From: Alloalcanivorax balearicus MACL04
GTDB taxonomy: Bacteria > Pseudomonadota > Gammaproteobacteria > Pseudomonadales > Alcanivoracaceae
Length of the DNA: 50,118 bases
Direction: 5' to 3'
Assembly (NCBI RefSeq): GCF_025532145.1
Contig: NZ_ARXS01000033.1
Location: 1 to 50,118, forward strand
Shown: piece by piece, positions 16,962 to 26,700 of the stretch
Numbering within the stretch: the first letter of the stretch is position 1
Layout: each line of letters begins with the position of its first letter
Translations under genes and position numbers: made by a program
Notes under the pieces: generated by a model
Database searches by the model: none
The model's input: only the letters and a program-made list of their open reading frames with translations
What the model was told of the DNA's origin: nothing

Positions 16962-19574
16962 ATGGCACTCCTTAACGACATACTCAAATGGACCGAATCC
17001 CTTCCATCATGGCAAAGGGATGCATGTCGTCGCCTCTTCCAAAAAGAAAGTGGCTTAATAGAATCGGATTACGACGAGCTTTATTCGCTTCTTAAAAAGG
17101 AAAAAGGGATAGAGGCCGACGATACATTGGAGCCAATGCCATTGGTAAATGAGCATCTTCCTACGGAATTGGCTCCGGGGGAGACCGTCATTCTCGCTGG
17201 TCTGCGCGACCTAGAAAATGTCAACCAAATTCCAAATGGCCACGCCCTTTCCTTCTCCGAAGATGGAATGACCGTGATCTATGGAGGAAACGGATCAGGT
17301 AAGTCAGGCTACGCTCGAGTTATCAAGAGGGCCTGCCGGGCGAGAGATCAATCTGAACCGATCCATCCGAATGCAAATGATCCAGTGGTCGCCAGCATGG
17401 AGCCAAGAGGAAAGTTTGACGTGAAAGTAGGGGGCACTCTACTTGAGGTTGAATGGTCGCGTGACGCTACTCCTCCAGACTGTCTTTCATCAATATCCGT
17501 CTTTGATTCAAAGTGCGCTCGCTCATATATTACAACAGAGCAAAATGTTGCTTACCTCCCCTATGGACTTGATATTGTGGAGAACCTGGCGAACCAAGTT
17601 CTTCCGAGAATATCAGAGAAACTTGAAACGGAAATCAAAGGAATCGACGTTAGCAAACTTCCTTACGAGCATCTCCTCGGAGAAACAGAGGTTGGAAAAG
17701 CAATCAAGAACCTCTCCGCTAAATCAGAGACGGATGCGATTACTGCGCTCGGAACTCTCACAGGGAACGACACCAACCGAATTGCTGAGCTCAAAGCTAC
17801 TCTCAAGGAACAAAACCCTTTGGCCAAGGCCGAGGAAACCCGCCGTTCAGCGATGAGACTCAAGTCCTACGCTGATAAGCTGTCAAAACCGTTGATTTGG
17901 GTCAGCGTTGGAGCGGTTGAAAAGCTTAAGAAGCTCGCAGAGGAGAAAGTTATAGCTGAGGACGCGGAGAAAGCAGCGGCCGACGCTTTACGCTCTGGTG
18001 AAGAACTGCTTGAAGGAACCGGAGATCAGGCTTGGAAGCTTCTCTTTGAAGCCGCTAGGCGCTACTCGACGGAAGCTGCATACCCGCAGGAAATATTTCC
18101 GCCATCTGTTGAAGGTGATGCTTGCCCTTTGTGTCAAGAAAGCATGCCAGAATCAGCGATTAACCGCCTAAAAAGGTTTGACCGGTATATTCAAGACGAT
18201 GTTGCAAAGAGCGCCGACATGGCTCGCAATATGGTTGAAACAGCTAAGGAGAAGATAGAGACGGCTGATCTCCATATCGTCGCTGATGCCGCCCTTAGCG
18301 ATGAATTAAAGGAACTGGATGACTCTATCCATCAAATAATCACCGCTTTTCAAGCGTCGATTAAGACTCGTCGGCATGCGATGCTCCAATGCCTCGTAAC
18401 AAATAACTGGACTGATGTCCCTGCTCTTGTTGAATCTCCAATAGCACGAATTCGGCGACTTGCCGCGCAACAACTCAGGACCTATCGGAGGCTGGTGAAA
18501 GCGTCTGACCAAGCGAAGAGGGAAGAGCTCGAGAAGGAACTTAACGAGCTTTCTGCTAGACAAGATTTGTCTATGAGTTTGAAGGCTATAATGGAGTTGA
18601 TTGGTAGAATGAAACGAAGGTCTGCGCTCGAGAAATGCAGATCAGATCTGAAGACAGGCTCGATTTCGAATAAGTCTAAGAAATTTGCTACGGTTGCGGT
18701 CACTGAAGAACTTAGAAAAGCCCTCAACGCTGAATTTCACGCCCTAGGTATCGGACATATTAAAGCGAAGCTAAAGGAACGTAGCAGTCGCGGGAAGATG
18801 TACCATCAGCTGTTGCTTGATCTTCCGGTTACAAGAAAAATCGATGAGATACTTAGTGAAGGTGAGCAACGAGCTATCGCGCTGGGCGCATTTTTTGCGG
18901 AGCTGGCCCTCGCTAACCACTCGTGTGGAATTGTTCTGGATGACCCTGTTTCATCTTTGGATCACTGGCGGCGGCGCAATGTTGCCCGCAGGTTGGTAGA
19001 GGAATCCAAGAAGCGACAGGTAGTCGTGTTCACTCATGATACCTCTTTTCTTGGTCAGCTTCGTGACGAAATCGAGGCCGCTGCGGTCCCCAGCTCAACA
19101 TCGTTTTTGGAGTGGAAAGATGGCTCCCCTGGCTATGTGAATGAAGGCCTCCCTTGGGACCATCAGGGATACAAAGCACGAATCAACGCTCTCGAACAGG
19201 CGCAGAGCAAGCTTGCCAAAGCGTGGCCGCCGTACCCGGGTGAAACAGAAATTACCGCGATGCGGCACGAATATGATCGGTTGCGAGCGACGCTCGAGCG
19301 CATCATCCAAGATGTTGTATTCAATGGAGTTGTGAAGAGATATCGGGACTGGATTAAGGTCGACTCTCTTGAAAAAGTTGTCGGTTTCGATCACGCTGAA
19401 TATGAAGCCATTGCAAAACTGCATAAGCGTAGTTGCGACGTTGTGACAGCACACGATCCATCGTCTGCTAAGGCGGCAGCGGTTCCCACCGCGACAGACC
19501 TTGGGAATGACATCGTTGCGTTAAAGGCTATCGTAGACGCTGTTAAGGCCCGAAAGAAGGGTGCAAAAACATGA
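16962..19574 (+). CDS. RloC-like zinc-hook AAA ATPase, possible anticodon nuclease
   Basis: 870 residues. Walker A is GGNGSGKS at 108-115. Coiled coils flank a CPLC at 388-391, a likely zinc hook. The C-terminal lobe has SEGEQRA (from 632), Walker B VLDDPVSSLD (D660-D661) and VVVFTHDTSFL. Downstream, R775, E779 and H811 reproduce the spacing (R, +4 E, +32 H) that I recall for the catalytic triad of the anticodon nuclease PrrC. RloC combines exactly this zinc hook with that nuclease and cuts tRNA when DNA damage or restriction failure is sensed. The gene is visibly AT-richer than its neighbours, suggesting separate acquisition. The hsdM fossil directly downstream supports RloC, since rloC/prrC sit in hsd loci. 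It could instead be another AAA_13 ATPase. Confidence 0.65.
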   Translation: MALLNDILKWTESLPSWQRDACRRLFQKESGLIESDYDELYSLLKKEKGIEADDTLEPMPLVNEHLPTELAPGETVILAGLRDLENVNQIPNGHALSFSEDGMTVIYGGNGSGKSGYARVIKRACRARDQSEPIHPNANDPVVASMEPRGKFDVKVGGTLLEVEWSRDATPPDCLSSISVFDSKCARSYITTEQNVAYLPYGLDIVENLANQVLPRISEKLETEIKGIDVSKLPYEHLLGETEVGKAIKNLSAKSETDAITALGTLTGNDTNRIAELKATLKEQNPLAKAEETRRSAMRLKSYADKLSKPLIWVSVGAVEKLKKLAEEKVIAEDAEKAAADALRSGEELLEGTGDQAWKLLFEAARRYSTEAAYPQEIFPPSVEGDACPLCQESMPESAINRLKRFDRYIQDDVAKSADMARNMVETAKEKIETADLHIVADAALSDELKELDDSIHQIITAFQASIKTRRHAMLQCLVTNNWTDVPALVESPIARIRRLAAQQLRTYRRLVKASDQAKREELEKELNELSARQDLSMSLKAIMELIGRMKRRSALEKCRSDLKTGSISNKSKKFATVAVTEELRKALNAEFHALGIGHIKAKLKERSSRGKMYHQLLLDLPVTRKIDEILSEGEQRAIALGAFFAELALANHSCGIVLDDPVSSLDHWRRRNVARRLVEESKKRQVVVFTHDTSFLGQLRDEIEAAAVPSSTSFLEWKDGSPGYVNEGLPWDHQGYKARINALEQAQSKLAKAWPPYPGETEITAMRHEYDRLRATLERIIQDVVFNGVVKRYRDWIKVDSLEKVVGFDHAEYEAIAKLHKRSCDVVTAHDPSSAKAAAVPTATDLGNDIVALKAIVDAVKARKKGAKT

Positions 19575-19642
19575 GGTGGCATAATAGGCGCTGCTGTCGG
19601 ACAATTTCTTCGCTGCGCTACAAAATTGTTGCTGAACTCTGC

Positions 19643-19680
19643 GTTGGCCCATAAGGCCTAGTCTTTGCCATAATGCCAAC
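19643..19680 (+). promoter_or_regulatory. Palindrome with promoter-like boxes before the hsdM remnant
   Basis: GTTGGC (19643-19648) and GCCAAC (19675-19680) form a 6-bp inverted repeat just ahead of the hsdM remnant ATG. TTGGCC and CATAAT inside it could be -35/-10 boxes, but the 19-bp spacer makes this weak. It is probably the relic of the hsd promoter. Confidence 0.25.
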
Positions 19681-19695
19681 TGACCTTAGGATGAA

Positions 19696-20052
19696 ATGTT
19701 TAAACAAACCTTCCGCGACATCGACGGCGTGCTCTGGAAAGAGGCGGGTTGCGCCACGGAGCTGGATTACACCGAACAGACCTAGTGGATACTCTTCCTC
19801 AAGTATCTGGATGATCTGGAGCACGAGAGCGCCCAAGAGGCAGAGTTGGTCGGACAGCTTTTCCTTTTCGTCATTGACGAGTCCTATCGCTGATCGGCCT
19901 GGACGGCGCCTAGGACCGGCAGCGGCGAATTCGGCCGTGACCGGGCGCTGACCGGCGCTGATCTGAAAGATGTGCTGGCTCGCCTGCCGACGCAGAGAAA
20001 CAGCATCATCGGCGAGGTGTCGCCGCACAATTGGATGCCGTCCTCCGTCTGA
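19696..20052 (+). pseudogene. hsdM: Fossil Type I restriction methyltransferase hsdM, N-terminal remnant
   Basis: The frame from the ATG at 19696 reads MFKQTFRDIDGVLWKEAG, then ATELDYTEQT, WILFLKYLDDLE, a degraded stretch, and ALTGADLKDVLARLPTQ and IIGEV. This is the ordered N-terminal signature of HsdM (helical domain before the N6-adenine methyltransferase fold). TAG at 19783 and TGA at about 19891 stand where HsdM has sense codons (the TGA at an expected Trp after YR). After ~118 codons homology stops at TGA 20050, with no catalytic NPPF, no hsdS and no hsdR in the window. It cannot make a methyltransferase. It lies between the RloC-like gene and the 3' end of the oppositely oriented Wadjet operon. 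Confidence 0.85.
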
Positions 20053-20095
20053 CAAGACGTGCTCATCTGACGCTTGCATCTAACACAGCCTTGCA

Positions 20096-20926
20096 TCAAG
20101 AGTTCCCAAAAAGAAAAGGTCGTATCTCCTTGTTATTTGCTACCACTATAGGGCGGGCGCGACCTGAGCCGGCAGCCTGATTGCCCACTATTTCCGCATT
20201 TAATGACTGCAGGACGTAGTGACACATGGATTGCCGGGGTCGTATGAGCAGGACCCCGTTAGTCATCCCATACTCGGCTTCCACCATTGTTCTCTCTTCA
20301 GTTGAAAGCTTCGGATTGGCAATAAGTTTAATTGTTGTCCGGGTATTCCAGTAGAGGTCTTTATCTCCGCTGACGTAGGTGACTCCTCGTACTGTATCCA
20401 GAGCAATTATACGGTTCAGGTTGAAGTCCCGGTAAGACTGAGTTCTTTTATCGAAGGCGCGGGCATGCCAGCGCAGGCCGGAAAAGGCGATCGCATGTGG
20501 GTGAATCCGACGTTCAATTCCTGCCGGGTGATTCCAGGAGCGGTAGGTAATGTCGATTGGGACCCGATTCAGGATCGCCGCCACAACGTCCTGAATGACG
20601 GGCTCGCGAACGGGAATGGGGCTTGCGGTGGCAAAGTCGAAAATGCCTTCGTGACGCTTGTGCCGTGAGCACAAAGCCACATATTCGTCCAGGCTGCCGT
20701 CACTGAAGTGGCAGCGAAACGAGCCGCTGGCGCGGTACTGCCGTCGGGAGGCGTCATATTCGATTCCCCCGAAGCGGGCCCGGTAGTCGCGGAAGTCCCT
20801 GCCCGCATTGGTGCGATCCAGGCTGAAGAGCTCTCCCAAGGTAGTGGCATTGCACCCGCCTTCCCAGCGAATCAGGAGCTCCAGGGCCTGATGGCGCGTC
20901 TCGCGCCGGTAGTCGTGATGGCTCAT
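20096..20926 (-). CDS. WYL-domain regulator at the end of the Wadjet operon (BrxR/CapW-like)
   Basis: 276 residues from the ATG at 20926, whose ATGA overlaps the stop of the TOPRIM gene; upstream in-frame starts would lie deep inside that gene. The N-terminal ~80 residues form a winged helix (ALELLIRWEGGCNATTLGEL, then GRDFRDYRARF). The WYL core reads SGLRWHARAFDKRTQSYRDF followed by NLNRII, close to the pattern of BrxR/CapW-type defence repressors. The remainder is the WCX dimerisation tail. Such proteins bind palindromes and may sense nucleic-acid ligands (family knowledge). Being last in the operon, it would be co-transcribed with the SMC genes and could repress their promoter (inference). 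A candidate palindrome sits at 27405-27421. Confidence 0.85.
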   Translation of the reverse strand: MSHHDYRRETRHQALELLIRWEGGCNATTLGELFSLDRTNAGRDFRDYRARFGGIEYDASRRQYRASGSFRCHFSDGSLDEYVALCSRHKRHEGIFDFATASPIPVREPVIQDVVAAILNRVPIDITYRSWNHPAGIERRIHPHAIAFSGLRWHARAFDKRTQSYRDFNLNRIIALDTVRGVTYVSGDKDLYWNTRTTIKLIANPKLSTEERTMVEAEYGMTNGVLLIRPRQSMCHYVLQSLNAEIVGNQAAGSGRARPIVVANNKEIRPFLFGNS

Positions 20927-21783
20927 TTCAGACGCTCTAACGCTACCAGCTCCAGAGTCTTTCCGGCCGCCAGCAATCGTTCCTGGGTGAATCCCGCCTT
21001 TCGCTCGCCGAGAAAGTCCACCCGCTGAGCCAGAACGGAACCTGGTGTCACGGTGTTTTGGACCCGGGTCCACTGGTCTTGCTGACGGTCAAAATCCGCT
21101 TCGCTGCCAGGGAAATCTGCTAGCTCATCAATGTCAGGTAGGAGAACCTTCTCCGCCCCCAAATCCAGGGCTATCGCCAGACCGGCCGGATCGAAGTCAG
21201 GGTAGGCATAAAGACGGAGTCGGTGTTGCTGGGCCATGGCCTGGGCCCAGCTTTGGCCGCTGGCATGCTGTGTGTCGCCGCGGTACACCGCGAGCCACCG
21301 GTGTGGCTCCACCGCCAGCAGTTGATTCCGGAACCGGTGGAACGCTCGGCTGTTCTCGATCACCACCAATGCCCCTGCTTCAAGCGAGCGGATTGAATCG
21401 CTAGAGAGTGACAGGCAAGCATTCTCCACGGGCAATACCGGTAGCTCATGGCCGTTTACCCGCACACCCGGGCTCAGGGCTTGTACTAGCACCCGTTTGT
21501 CATGGGTTGGTCGGCTGGCATGCTTCTCGTGGAGGCTGTGAGCGGCTACCTCTTCCCGGTGTCCGGTGCCATAGTATTCCGGTGGTGTATCCCAAGGCAC
21601 TCCTTCGCGTTCCAACCAGATCTTCAGCTTGTCCCGCTCTGTCGGCGTGATCACATACTCCCGACCCACGACCCGACCGTATCCCTGATTCGCCAGCACC
21701 TCATGGGAACGGTTAGCCCTGTGCTCACGTTTGGCCGACTGGGCCACAGTCAGAGCTGCCTGAATCACTCGTTTAGTCGGCAT
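20923..21783 (-). CDS. jetD: Wadjet JetD / MksG-like TOPRIM nuclease
   Basis: 286 residues. The C-terminal half carries a TOPRIM fold: E143 in ALVVIENSRAF and D196-F-D198 in LYAYPDFDPAGLAIAL, the Glu and DxD that bind the metal ions. The N-terminal ~110 residues include a likely winged helix (KLKIWLEREGVPW). In Wadjet/MksBEFG systems this subunit cleaves plasmid DNA after the SMC complex has extruded it (known biology). The protein is shorter than the ~380-400-residue DUF3322/DUF2220 JetD of type I Wadjet, so it belongs to another subtype. It overlaps the JetA-like gene by 11 bp and the WYL gene by 4 bp. The start at 21783 has AAGGG about ten bases upstream. Confidence 0.82.
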   Translation of the reverse strand: MPTKRVIQAALTVAQSAKREHRANRSHEVLANQGYGRVVGREYVITPTERDKLKIWLEREGVPWDTPPEYYGTGHREEVAAHSLHEKHASRPTHDKRVLVQALSPGVRVNGHELPVLPVENACLSLSSDSIRSLEAGALVVIENSRAFHRFRNQLLAVEPHRWLAVYRGDTQHASGQSWAQAMAQQHRLRLYAYPDFDPAGLAIALDLGAEKVLLPDIDELADFPGSEADFDRQQDQWTRVQNTVTPGSVLAQRVDFLGERKAGFTQERLLAAGKTLELVALERLK

Positions 21784-23095
21784 GGGGGGCTGCCCTTTCG
21801 TAGTGCACGGCCTTGGGCAGTTTTTCTTCAGGCACAGTGTCGGCGTAGATGATCAGGTCGTGGAAGCGTTCGGTACCGGACAGCGGGTGGTCAGCCCGGG
21901 TGATGAGTTGGCGCTTGATCTTCTCGCCGAGCAATGCGCCCTCCGCGGTGGAGGCGCCATCTTCAATGTGGGTGTTAAGCGCGTAAAGGAACGTGGCCAC
22001 TGCCCAGCCGGGCAGGGCAGGATCGTCTGGCGCGGATTCCCAATATTCTCGAGCGCTTACGGGCGTCCTGGATGCTAGGGCCTCGGTAATCAGGGCATCG
22101 AAGTGCCGCAGGCCTTCCGGTGGCGCCACCGCCTTGCAGGTGACATCCGCGCCCTGGAACGTGGAAGCCGGGCGGGCCTGCGCCTGTGATGGCATGTTGA
22201 GCTTGGCGGCCAACTCGGCCACGTCCTCGGCATAGAGGGTAGTGTTCGCATTGGGCCCGAGGTCGGGCGCCGCCGCGAGCTGTATTGGGGTGATCCGGTT
22301 TACGCCAGGGCACTTGCCGGCCCTGGCGGCCGCTTTAGAGGGAAAGAACCCGGGATCCGCCTGGAACTTGGCCACCACCGCCCGAATTTTCAGGGCGCGC
22401 TCCTCTCGCTGCCGATCCTTATGAAGCCATGCCGTGATCTCGGAGTTGGCCACATTGATCCGTTCGATAACGGGGATGGTGCGAATCCGAAAATCCACCA
22501 CCTGGCCCGCAAACCAGGAATCAACATCGAACGGCGCCTCGCGCAGCTGCTCCGTCACTAGGTGGTACTCCTCGGTGAGCTTGGAGAGTCTCTGGTGGTA
22601 GAACTCATTCATGCGACGGCGCGGGGCCGTCTCCGTTTGGGTGCCGATATTGTCATGCACCTGGCGTTCAGCCTTACGGGAGCCGTCATCGAGCTGGTCA
22701 TAAATGCCGTCCAGGCACTCCTGCAGGTCAGTCTCGGCTATCTCAATCTGGTCCAGGTCACTGCTCAGTCGGGCCTCCCGAAGTGATTCAAGCAGGGTGG
22801 CAGCCAACTCCACATGGCCGCGCAAATCGGTATTGATCAGGCCAATCCGGTGGGGGCGTAACGCGTTATCGAAGGCTTTGCGCATGTCCGGACTCAGGGT
22901 CACAGCATCGCGTGCACTGTTGAGTCGCAGAATCTGCCCCTTGATGAGCCGATCCGCCCGCCGAGCATCCCCGTCCGCCAGCAGCACTTCACGCTTCTCG
23001 TAGGCATGGACGATCAGCTCTCGGGCCTTGTCCAACTGGCGAAGCAGGGCGCCCAGAGGATGTTGATCGAGCGGTTTGTCCTTATCGGCGCTCAC
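21773..23095 (-). CDS. jetA: Wadjet JetA / MksF-like kleisin subunit
   Basis: 440 residues, overlapping JetB by 4 bp (ATGA) and JetD by 11 bp. The N-terminal segment is helical and highly charged (ALLRQLDKARELIVHAYEKR), followed by a long helical middle (EYHLVTEQLREAPFDVDSWF, HKDRQREERALKIRAVVAKF) and a C-terminal helical/winged part (FDALITEALASRTPVSAREY). I identify it by position and size between the small JetB and the TOPRIM gene, not by a catalytic motif. Kleisin-type subunits bridge the two SMC heads and bind the MukE-like JetB (known for the family). The order here (after the SMC gene and JetB) differs from the usual jetA-jetB-jetC-jetD. Confidence 0.75.
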   Translation of the reverse strand: MSADKDKPLDQHPLGALLRQLDKARELIVHAYEKREVLLADGDARRADRLIKGQILRLNSARDAVTLSPDMRKAFDNALRPHRIGLINTDLRGHVELAATLLESLREARLSSDLDQIEIAETDLQECLDGIYDQLDDGSRKAERQVHDNIGTQTETAPRRRMNEFYHQRLSKLTEEYHLVTEQLREAPFDVDSWFAGQVVDFRIRTIPVIERINVANSEITAWLHKDRQREERALKIRAVVAKFQADPGFFPSKAAARAGKCPGVNRITPIQLAAAPDLGPNANTTLYAEDVAELAAKLNMPSQAQARPASTFQGADVTCKAVAPPEGLRHFDALITEALASRTPVSAREYWESAPDDPALPGWAVATFLYALNTHIEDGASTAEGALLGEKIKRQLITRADHPLSGTERFHDLIIYADTVPEEKLPKAVHYERAAPHAD

Positions 23096-23721
23096 AACAG
23101 GTCCTTTTGGCTATCGGCACCATGCCCGGGGAGCGGGAGCTCTTCGTTTTCCTGGATGAACACGATGATGTCCTGGATCAGCTCCACACGACCGGTGAAG
23201 GAATACACTTCTCCGTCCTGGCGGGCCGGCACCAGCAGTCCTTCATCCTTCAGGGTCTTGATCAGGGCATCTACCTGCTGCCGGGTCCCTGATTGCGGCT
23301 TGGATGTCTTCAGCTTCCCCAGCTGGTCGCGCAGGCTAGGGCTCACCTCGGCGGCAGCAACCACCTGGTTGGGGCGGATCACTTGCCCTGGGGCCAGCGC
23401 CGCGTCCGCGTCGGTCGCCTCCATCAGCAGATTGATGACATTCAGGTGCTCGCGCAGCGACACCATGATCTCCCGGAAAAGCCGGGTGGCATCGGCGCGG
23501 GCGGGCTCGTCCACACGCGTGTGTACCAGGTAATACCCGGCCCCACCGGACGTCTCAGCAAGTTCGTAGCCAAGGGCACGCACCCACTCATCGACCCGAC
23601 TGTGCACCTCGCTGTCTTGCAGGAGCCGGGCCTGCTCGGGGGTGGACCAAGGACAGAGCACCTCCCCCCGTAGGAGCCGTTTCAGGGTATCTGTGTAGAC
23701 CGGTGAGGGCAGATCACTCAT
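23092..23721 (-). CDS. jetB: Wadjet JetB / MksE-like winged-helix subunit
   Basis: 209 residues from the ATG at 23721 (MSDLPSPVY), which shares one base with the stop of the SMC gene and has GGAGG seven bases upstream. An upstream start at 23787 would overlap the SMC gene by 67 bp and is rejected. The protein has the small, helical, winged-helix character of MukE/MksE/DUF4194 proteins (TLKRLLRGEVLCPW, LFREIMVSLREHLNVINLLM, QQVDALIKTLKDEGLLV). Its role would be to bind the kleisin and gate DNA in the SMC complex (family knowledge). It overlaps the kleisin gene by 4 bp. Confidence 0.78.
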   Translation of the reverse strand: MSDLPSPVYTDTLKRLLRGEVLCPWSTPEQARLLQDSEVHSRVDEWVRALGYELAETSGGAGYYLVHTRVDEPARADATRLFREIMVSLREHLNVINLLMEATDADAALAPGQVIRPNQVVAAAEVSPSLRDQLGKLKTSKPQSGTRQQVDALIKTLKDEGLLVPARQDGEVYSFTGRVELIQDIIVFIQENEELPLPGHGADSQKDLL

Positions 23722-26700
23722 CAGGAGACCTCCCTGTGTTCGGTGGGTGGGCCAGGCGGCACAGGTGCCACGCGCTGCCCGGGCCATTGCATCTGGATGA
23801 GGCGACGCCGGCCGTTATTGATCTCCAGCTCGTAGGCCTCATGGAAATACGCAAGATCGGCCGGGCGGAGGTCCGGCGTCGCCGTGAGCAGGGCGATATC
23901 GTGCTCCGCTAGCATCTTGAACAGCACCCGCCGGTTGGTGGCATCGATAGTCCCGAGCTCGTCAAGCGGCCAGAGCATCGTCACCATGTGCTTGCCGCGG
24001 ACCAGATCCACGAAGCCCTGGAACAGCAGGATCAGCACGATGGCCGACAAGCCGTTGGAGGAAATATCCTCCAGCTGTCCGGCGTTCACCGCTGTCATGG
24101 GCCGGCCCTCAATCTCCAAGTGGAACTTGAAGCGGATGAGGGAGGAGAAGTCCTCCTGCTGGCCGCGCTTGTCCCGAATGGTTTGGCTGTAGGCCTCGAT
24201 GGCCTGCACCAGCGCGCGGTCTGGTAACTGCCGTCGGCTGGATTTGGCCCAGGTGCGGTACAGCTCCGCCAGCCGCGTCAGGTCTTTCCAGAAATCGAGC
24301 TCGGACAGGTCGAGGGTGATCTTGGGCTCCACCCGGTCGATGAGATCGAAGTGCAAGTCCTGCTCCAGATGGGCCACCAGGTCCCGGTTGAACTTGCGCA
24401 CCCCATTCTCAAATGCCTCGAGGCCCAAGCGATAGCTATCCAGTGTGCTGAGGTAATTGAACGCCACCAGCAGCTGGTCCTGGGCGAGCTTGTGGCTGCC
24501 ACCTTCGAAGTATTCCTCAACGGCTTTCGCCTTGCTGACCACCGCAATGTCAGTGCCGGCCCAGTCTGCTTGGCGCTGCAGCCAGTAGTCGTGGCTGGGG
24601 CTACCGGGGTAACGCTGGAAGGCGTCCACGAAGACATCCACTACGCGGCCAAGACGATCCAGGTCTTCCTGAACCAGCCTGTGCTGCTCCAGGTATTCCC
24701 GGCTCAGGGGCTCGGCGGGCAGGGTGCAGTAGTACTCCAGATCCTCCTCCGGGGCGGTCAGGCCCACATTGCTGGTGGCCTCCCGGAGGGCCGCGCTGGT
24801 CTGTAGGATCTGCCGTGCCGTCCGTTTGTTCTGGAGTTCGCCGCGCTGGGCCGCCAGAGCCTGCTCGGTTTGGCGTTTTTCGTTCGTCCAGGCGGCCTGC
24901 AGGGCCTCGATCTGATCATTAAACTCGTCACGCTGGGCCCGCAGTTCCTCGGCGCGTTGTGTTGCCACGGCACAGTCCGGCCAGTCGTTCTCCAGAAACG
25001 CCTGGTAGGTCTCCACCTGAACTCGGTGACTCTCAAGCTGCTTGCAACGGGCCTTGAGCTCGCGGATCTCTTTCTCCAGCCTCGCGATGTCGTCAGGGTT
25101 AACCCCGCTTTCCGCAATGGCTGACTCCAACTGGGCTGTCAGTCGAGCCATGGTGGTCTCATGGTCGGTCTGGCGCTGATTCTTGGCCTCGGCGAGGGCC
25201 GCCAGTGCTCGCGCATGCTCGTTGGCGGCTGCCGTCAGCGAGGCCTCATGCGCCGCAGAAAGCTCGTAGCGGGCCGCGGCCTGCTCTTCGAGCAACGTTG
25301 CATGTTCGTCCTCAAGCTCGCAGAGCCAGGCCTTGGTTGCCTCCAGATCCGTTTCAAGACGAGCCCGCGCCTGGCGCTCGGCGTCCCGGTGAGTGGCCTT
25401 CGCAGTATCAAGAGAGTCTGCTGCCTCCCGGCGCTTGCGCCTGGCAATGTCCGCGGCGCTTTGTGCGGTACTGCTGGCCTTGTTTGCGGCCTCCCGGCGC
25501 GCGGCGGCCTGGTCCAGTTCTTTCTCCGTTTGGGCGAGGCGGCGCTCGGCGGCTTCGTGCTGGTGATGAGCGTCATCATAGGCAGCCTGCAGCGCCTCAG
25601 GCGCTTCTGGCGTCGGCAAGGACTCAACGTTCAACCGCACACCAGCAAAAACCAACGGCTCCGCGCCGGGCACCAGCGCCGGGGAGAGGCCGTTTTGCCG
25701 AAGCAGCGCCGGGTTGATCACCCGGCCCAGGGTGTCTTGCCAGTCGGGTAGTGACTCATTGAGGAACTGCATCAGGGACCCGGGGCCGCCTGCTAGAAAC
25801 TGCCCAGCATGCGCGAGTTCCTCCTCAGCCTTGTCGGCCTCGTGCCGATCCTTGTCATACTGGTTGTTGACCCGGTCGAAGTGCGCCTGGGCTTGGTTCT
25901 TTTCCTCCAGGGCCGCCTGATAGGCATCAACCGTTTGCTGCGCCTCCTCATCCCTTGAACGATGCAGCGCCTCGGCTGCTTCAAGCTGGCGGACCACCCC
26001 GGGGTCTACCCGGGGGTGCTTGAGCTCAGTCTGAAGCCGAATCTTGTCCTCCCGGGCCTGCTGTCGCCGGTCCTCAAGATGTTGTCGGCCAGCCTGCTGG
26101 CGGTCATCGAGCGCCTCGCGGGCTTTATGGTAATCGCCGTCCAGCCGCTCTCGCTCGGAGGCCCGGCCCCGCTCGGTTTCAGCCACTGCCTTCTGATACT
26201 GGCTTTCAGCCTGCTGGGCGCGAGATTTCTCATCGGACATTGCTGCCTGAATGGGTCCTTCCACGTCGGCCAGATCTGCCTTCAACCTCTGGTGCTCGTC
26301 CCGGCGCGCATCCAACGTGGCCAGCTTGTCGGGGAGGGTGGCGATATCCCGTGCTTTTCCGGGCAGGTCATCTGCGTCGAACCTCTGTTTCCTGGCCCTA
26401 AGTTGACTCTCGATGGCCTCTTGGTCGTTAAGCTGCGCAACCACGGTGCCACGCTGACTGCTGGCCTCGGACACCTGGGCATCCACCGCGTGTCCGCGGG
26501 CTTCCAGGGCCTTCTCTTCTTCTGAGAGCTCCACGGCAAGCTCATTGATCTCCCCGCGCAACCGATCATCAAGCGCCTTGGCGGCGAGGGCGGTGGCGCT
26601 GCGCTTACCCTGGTGCAGCTTGAGTTCGCCGAGTGCCCCGGTCAGTTCGGGAAGGCGAGCGTGGAGGCCGTTCAAGGCGGAAAACGCGTCAAAATGCTCT

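Noticed and set aside
20096-21073. Start of the second WYL gene at 21073
   Set aside because: The extra 49 residues are a shadow of the TOPRIM gene; the ATGA overlap at 20923-20926 marks the real start.
23722-23787. Longer start for the JetB-like gene
   Set aside because: It would overlap the SMC gene by 67 bp, and a good GGAGG stands before the ATG at 23721.
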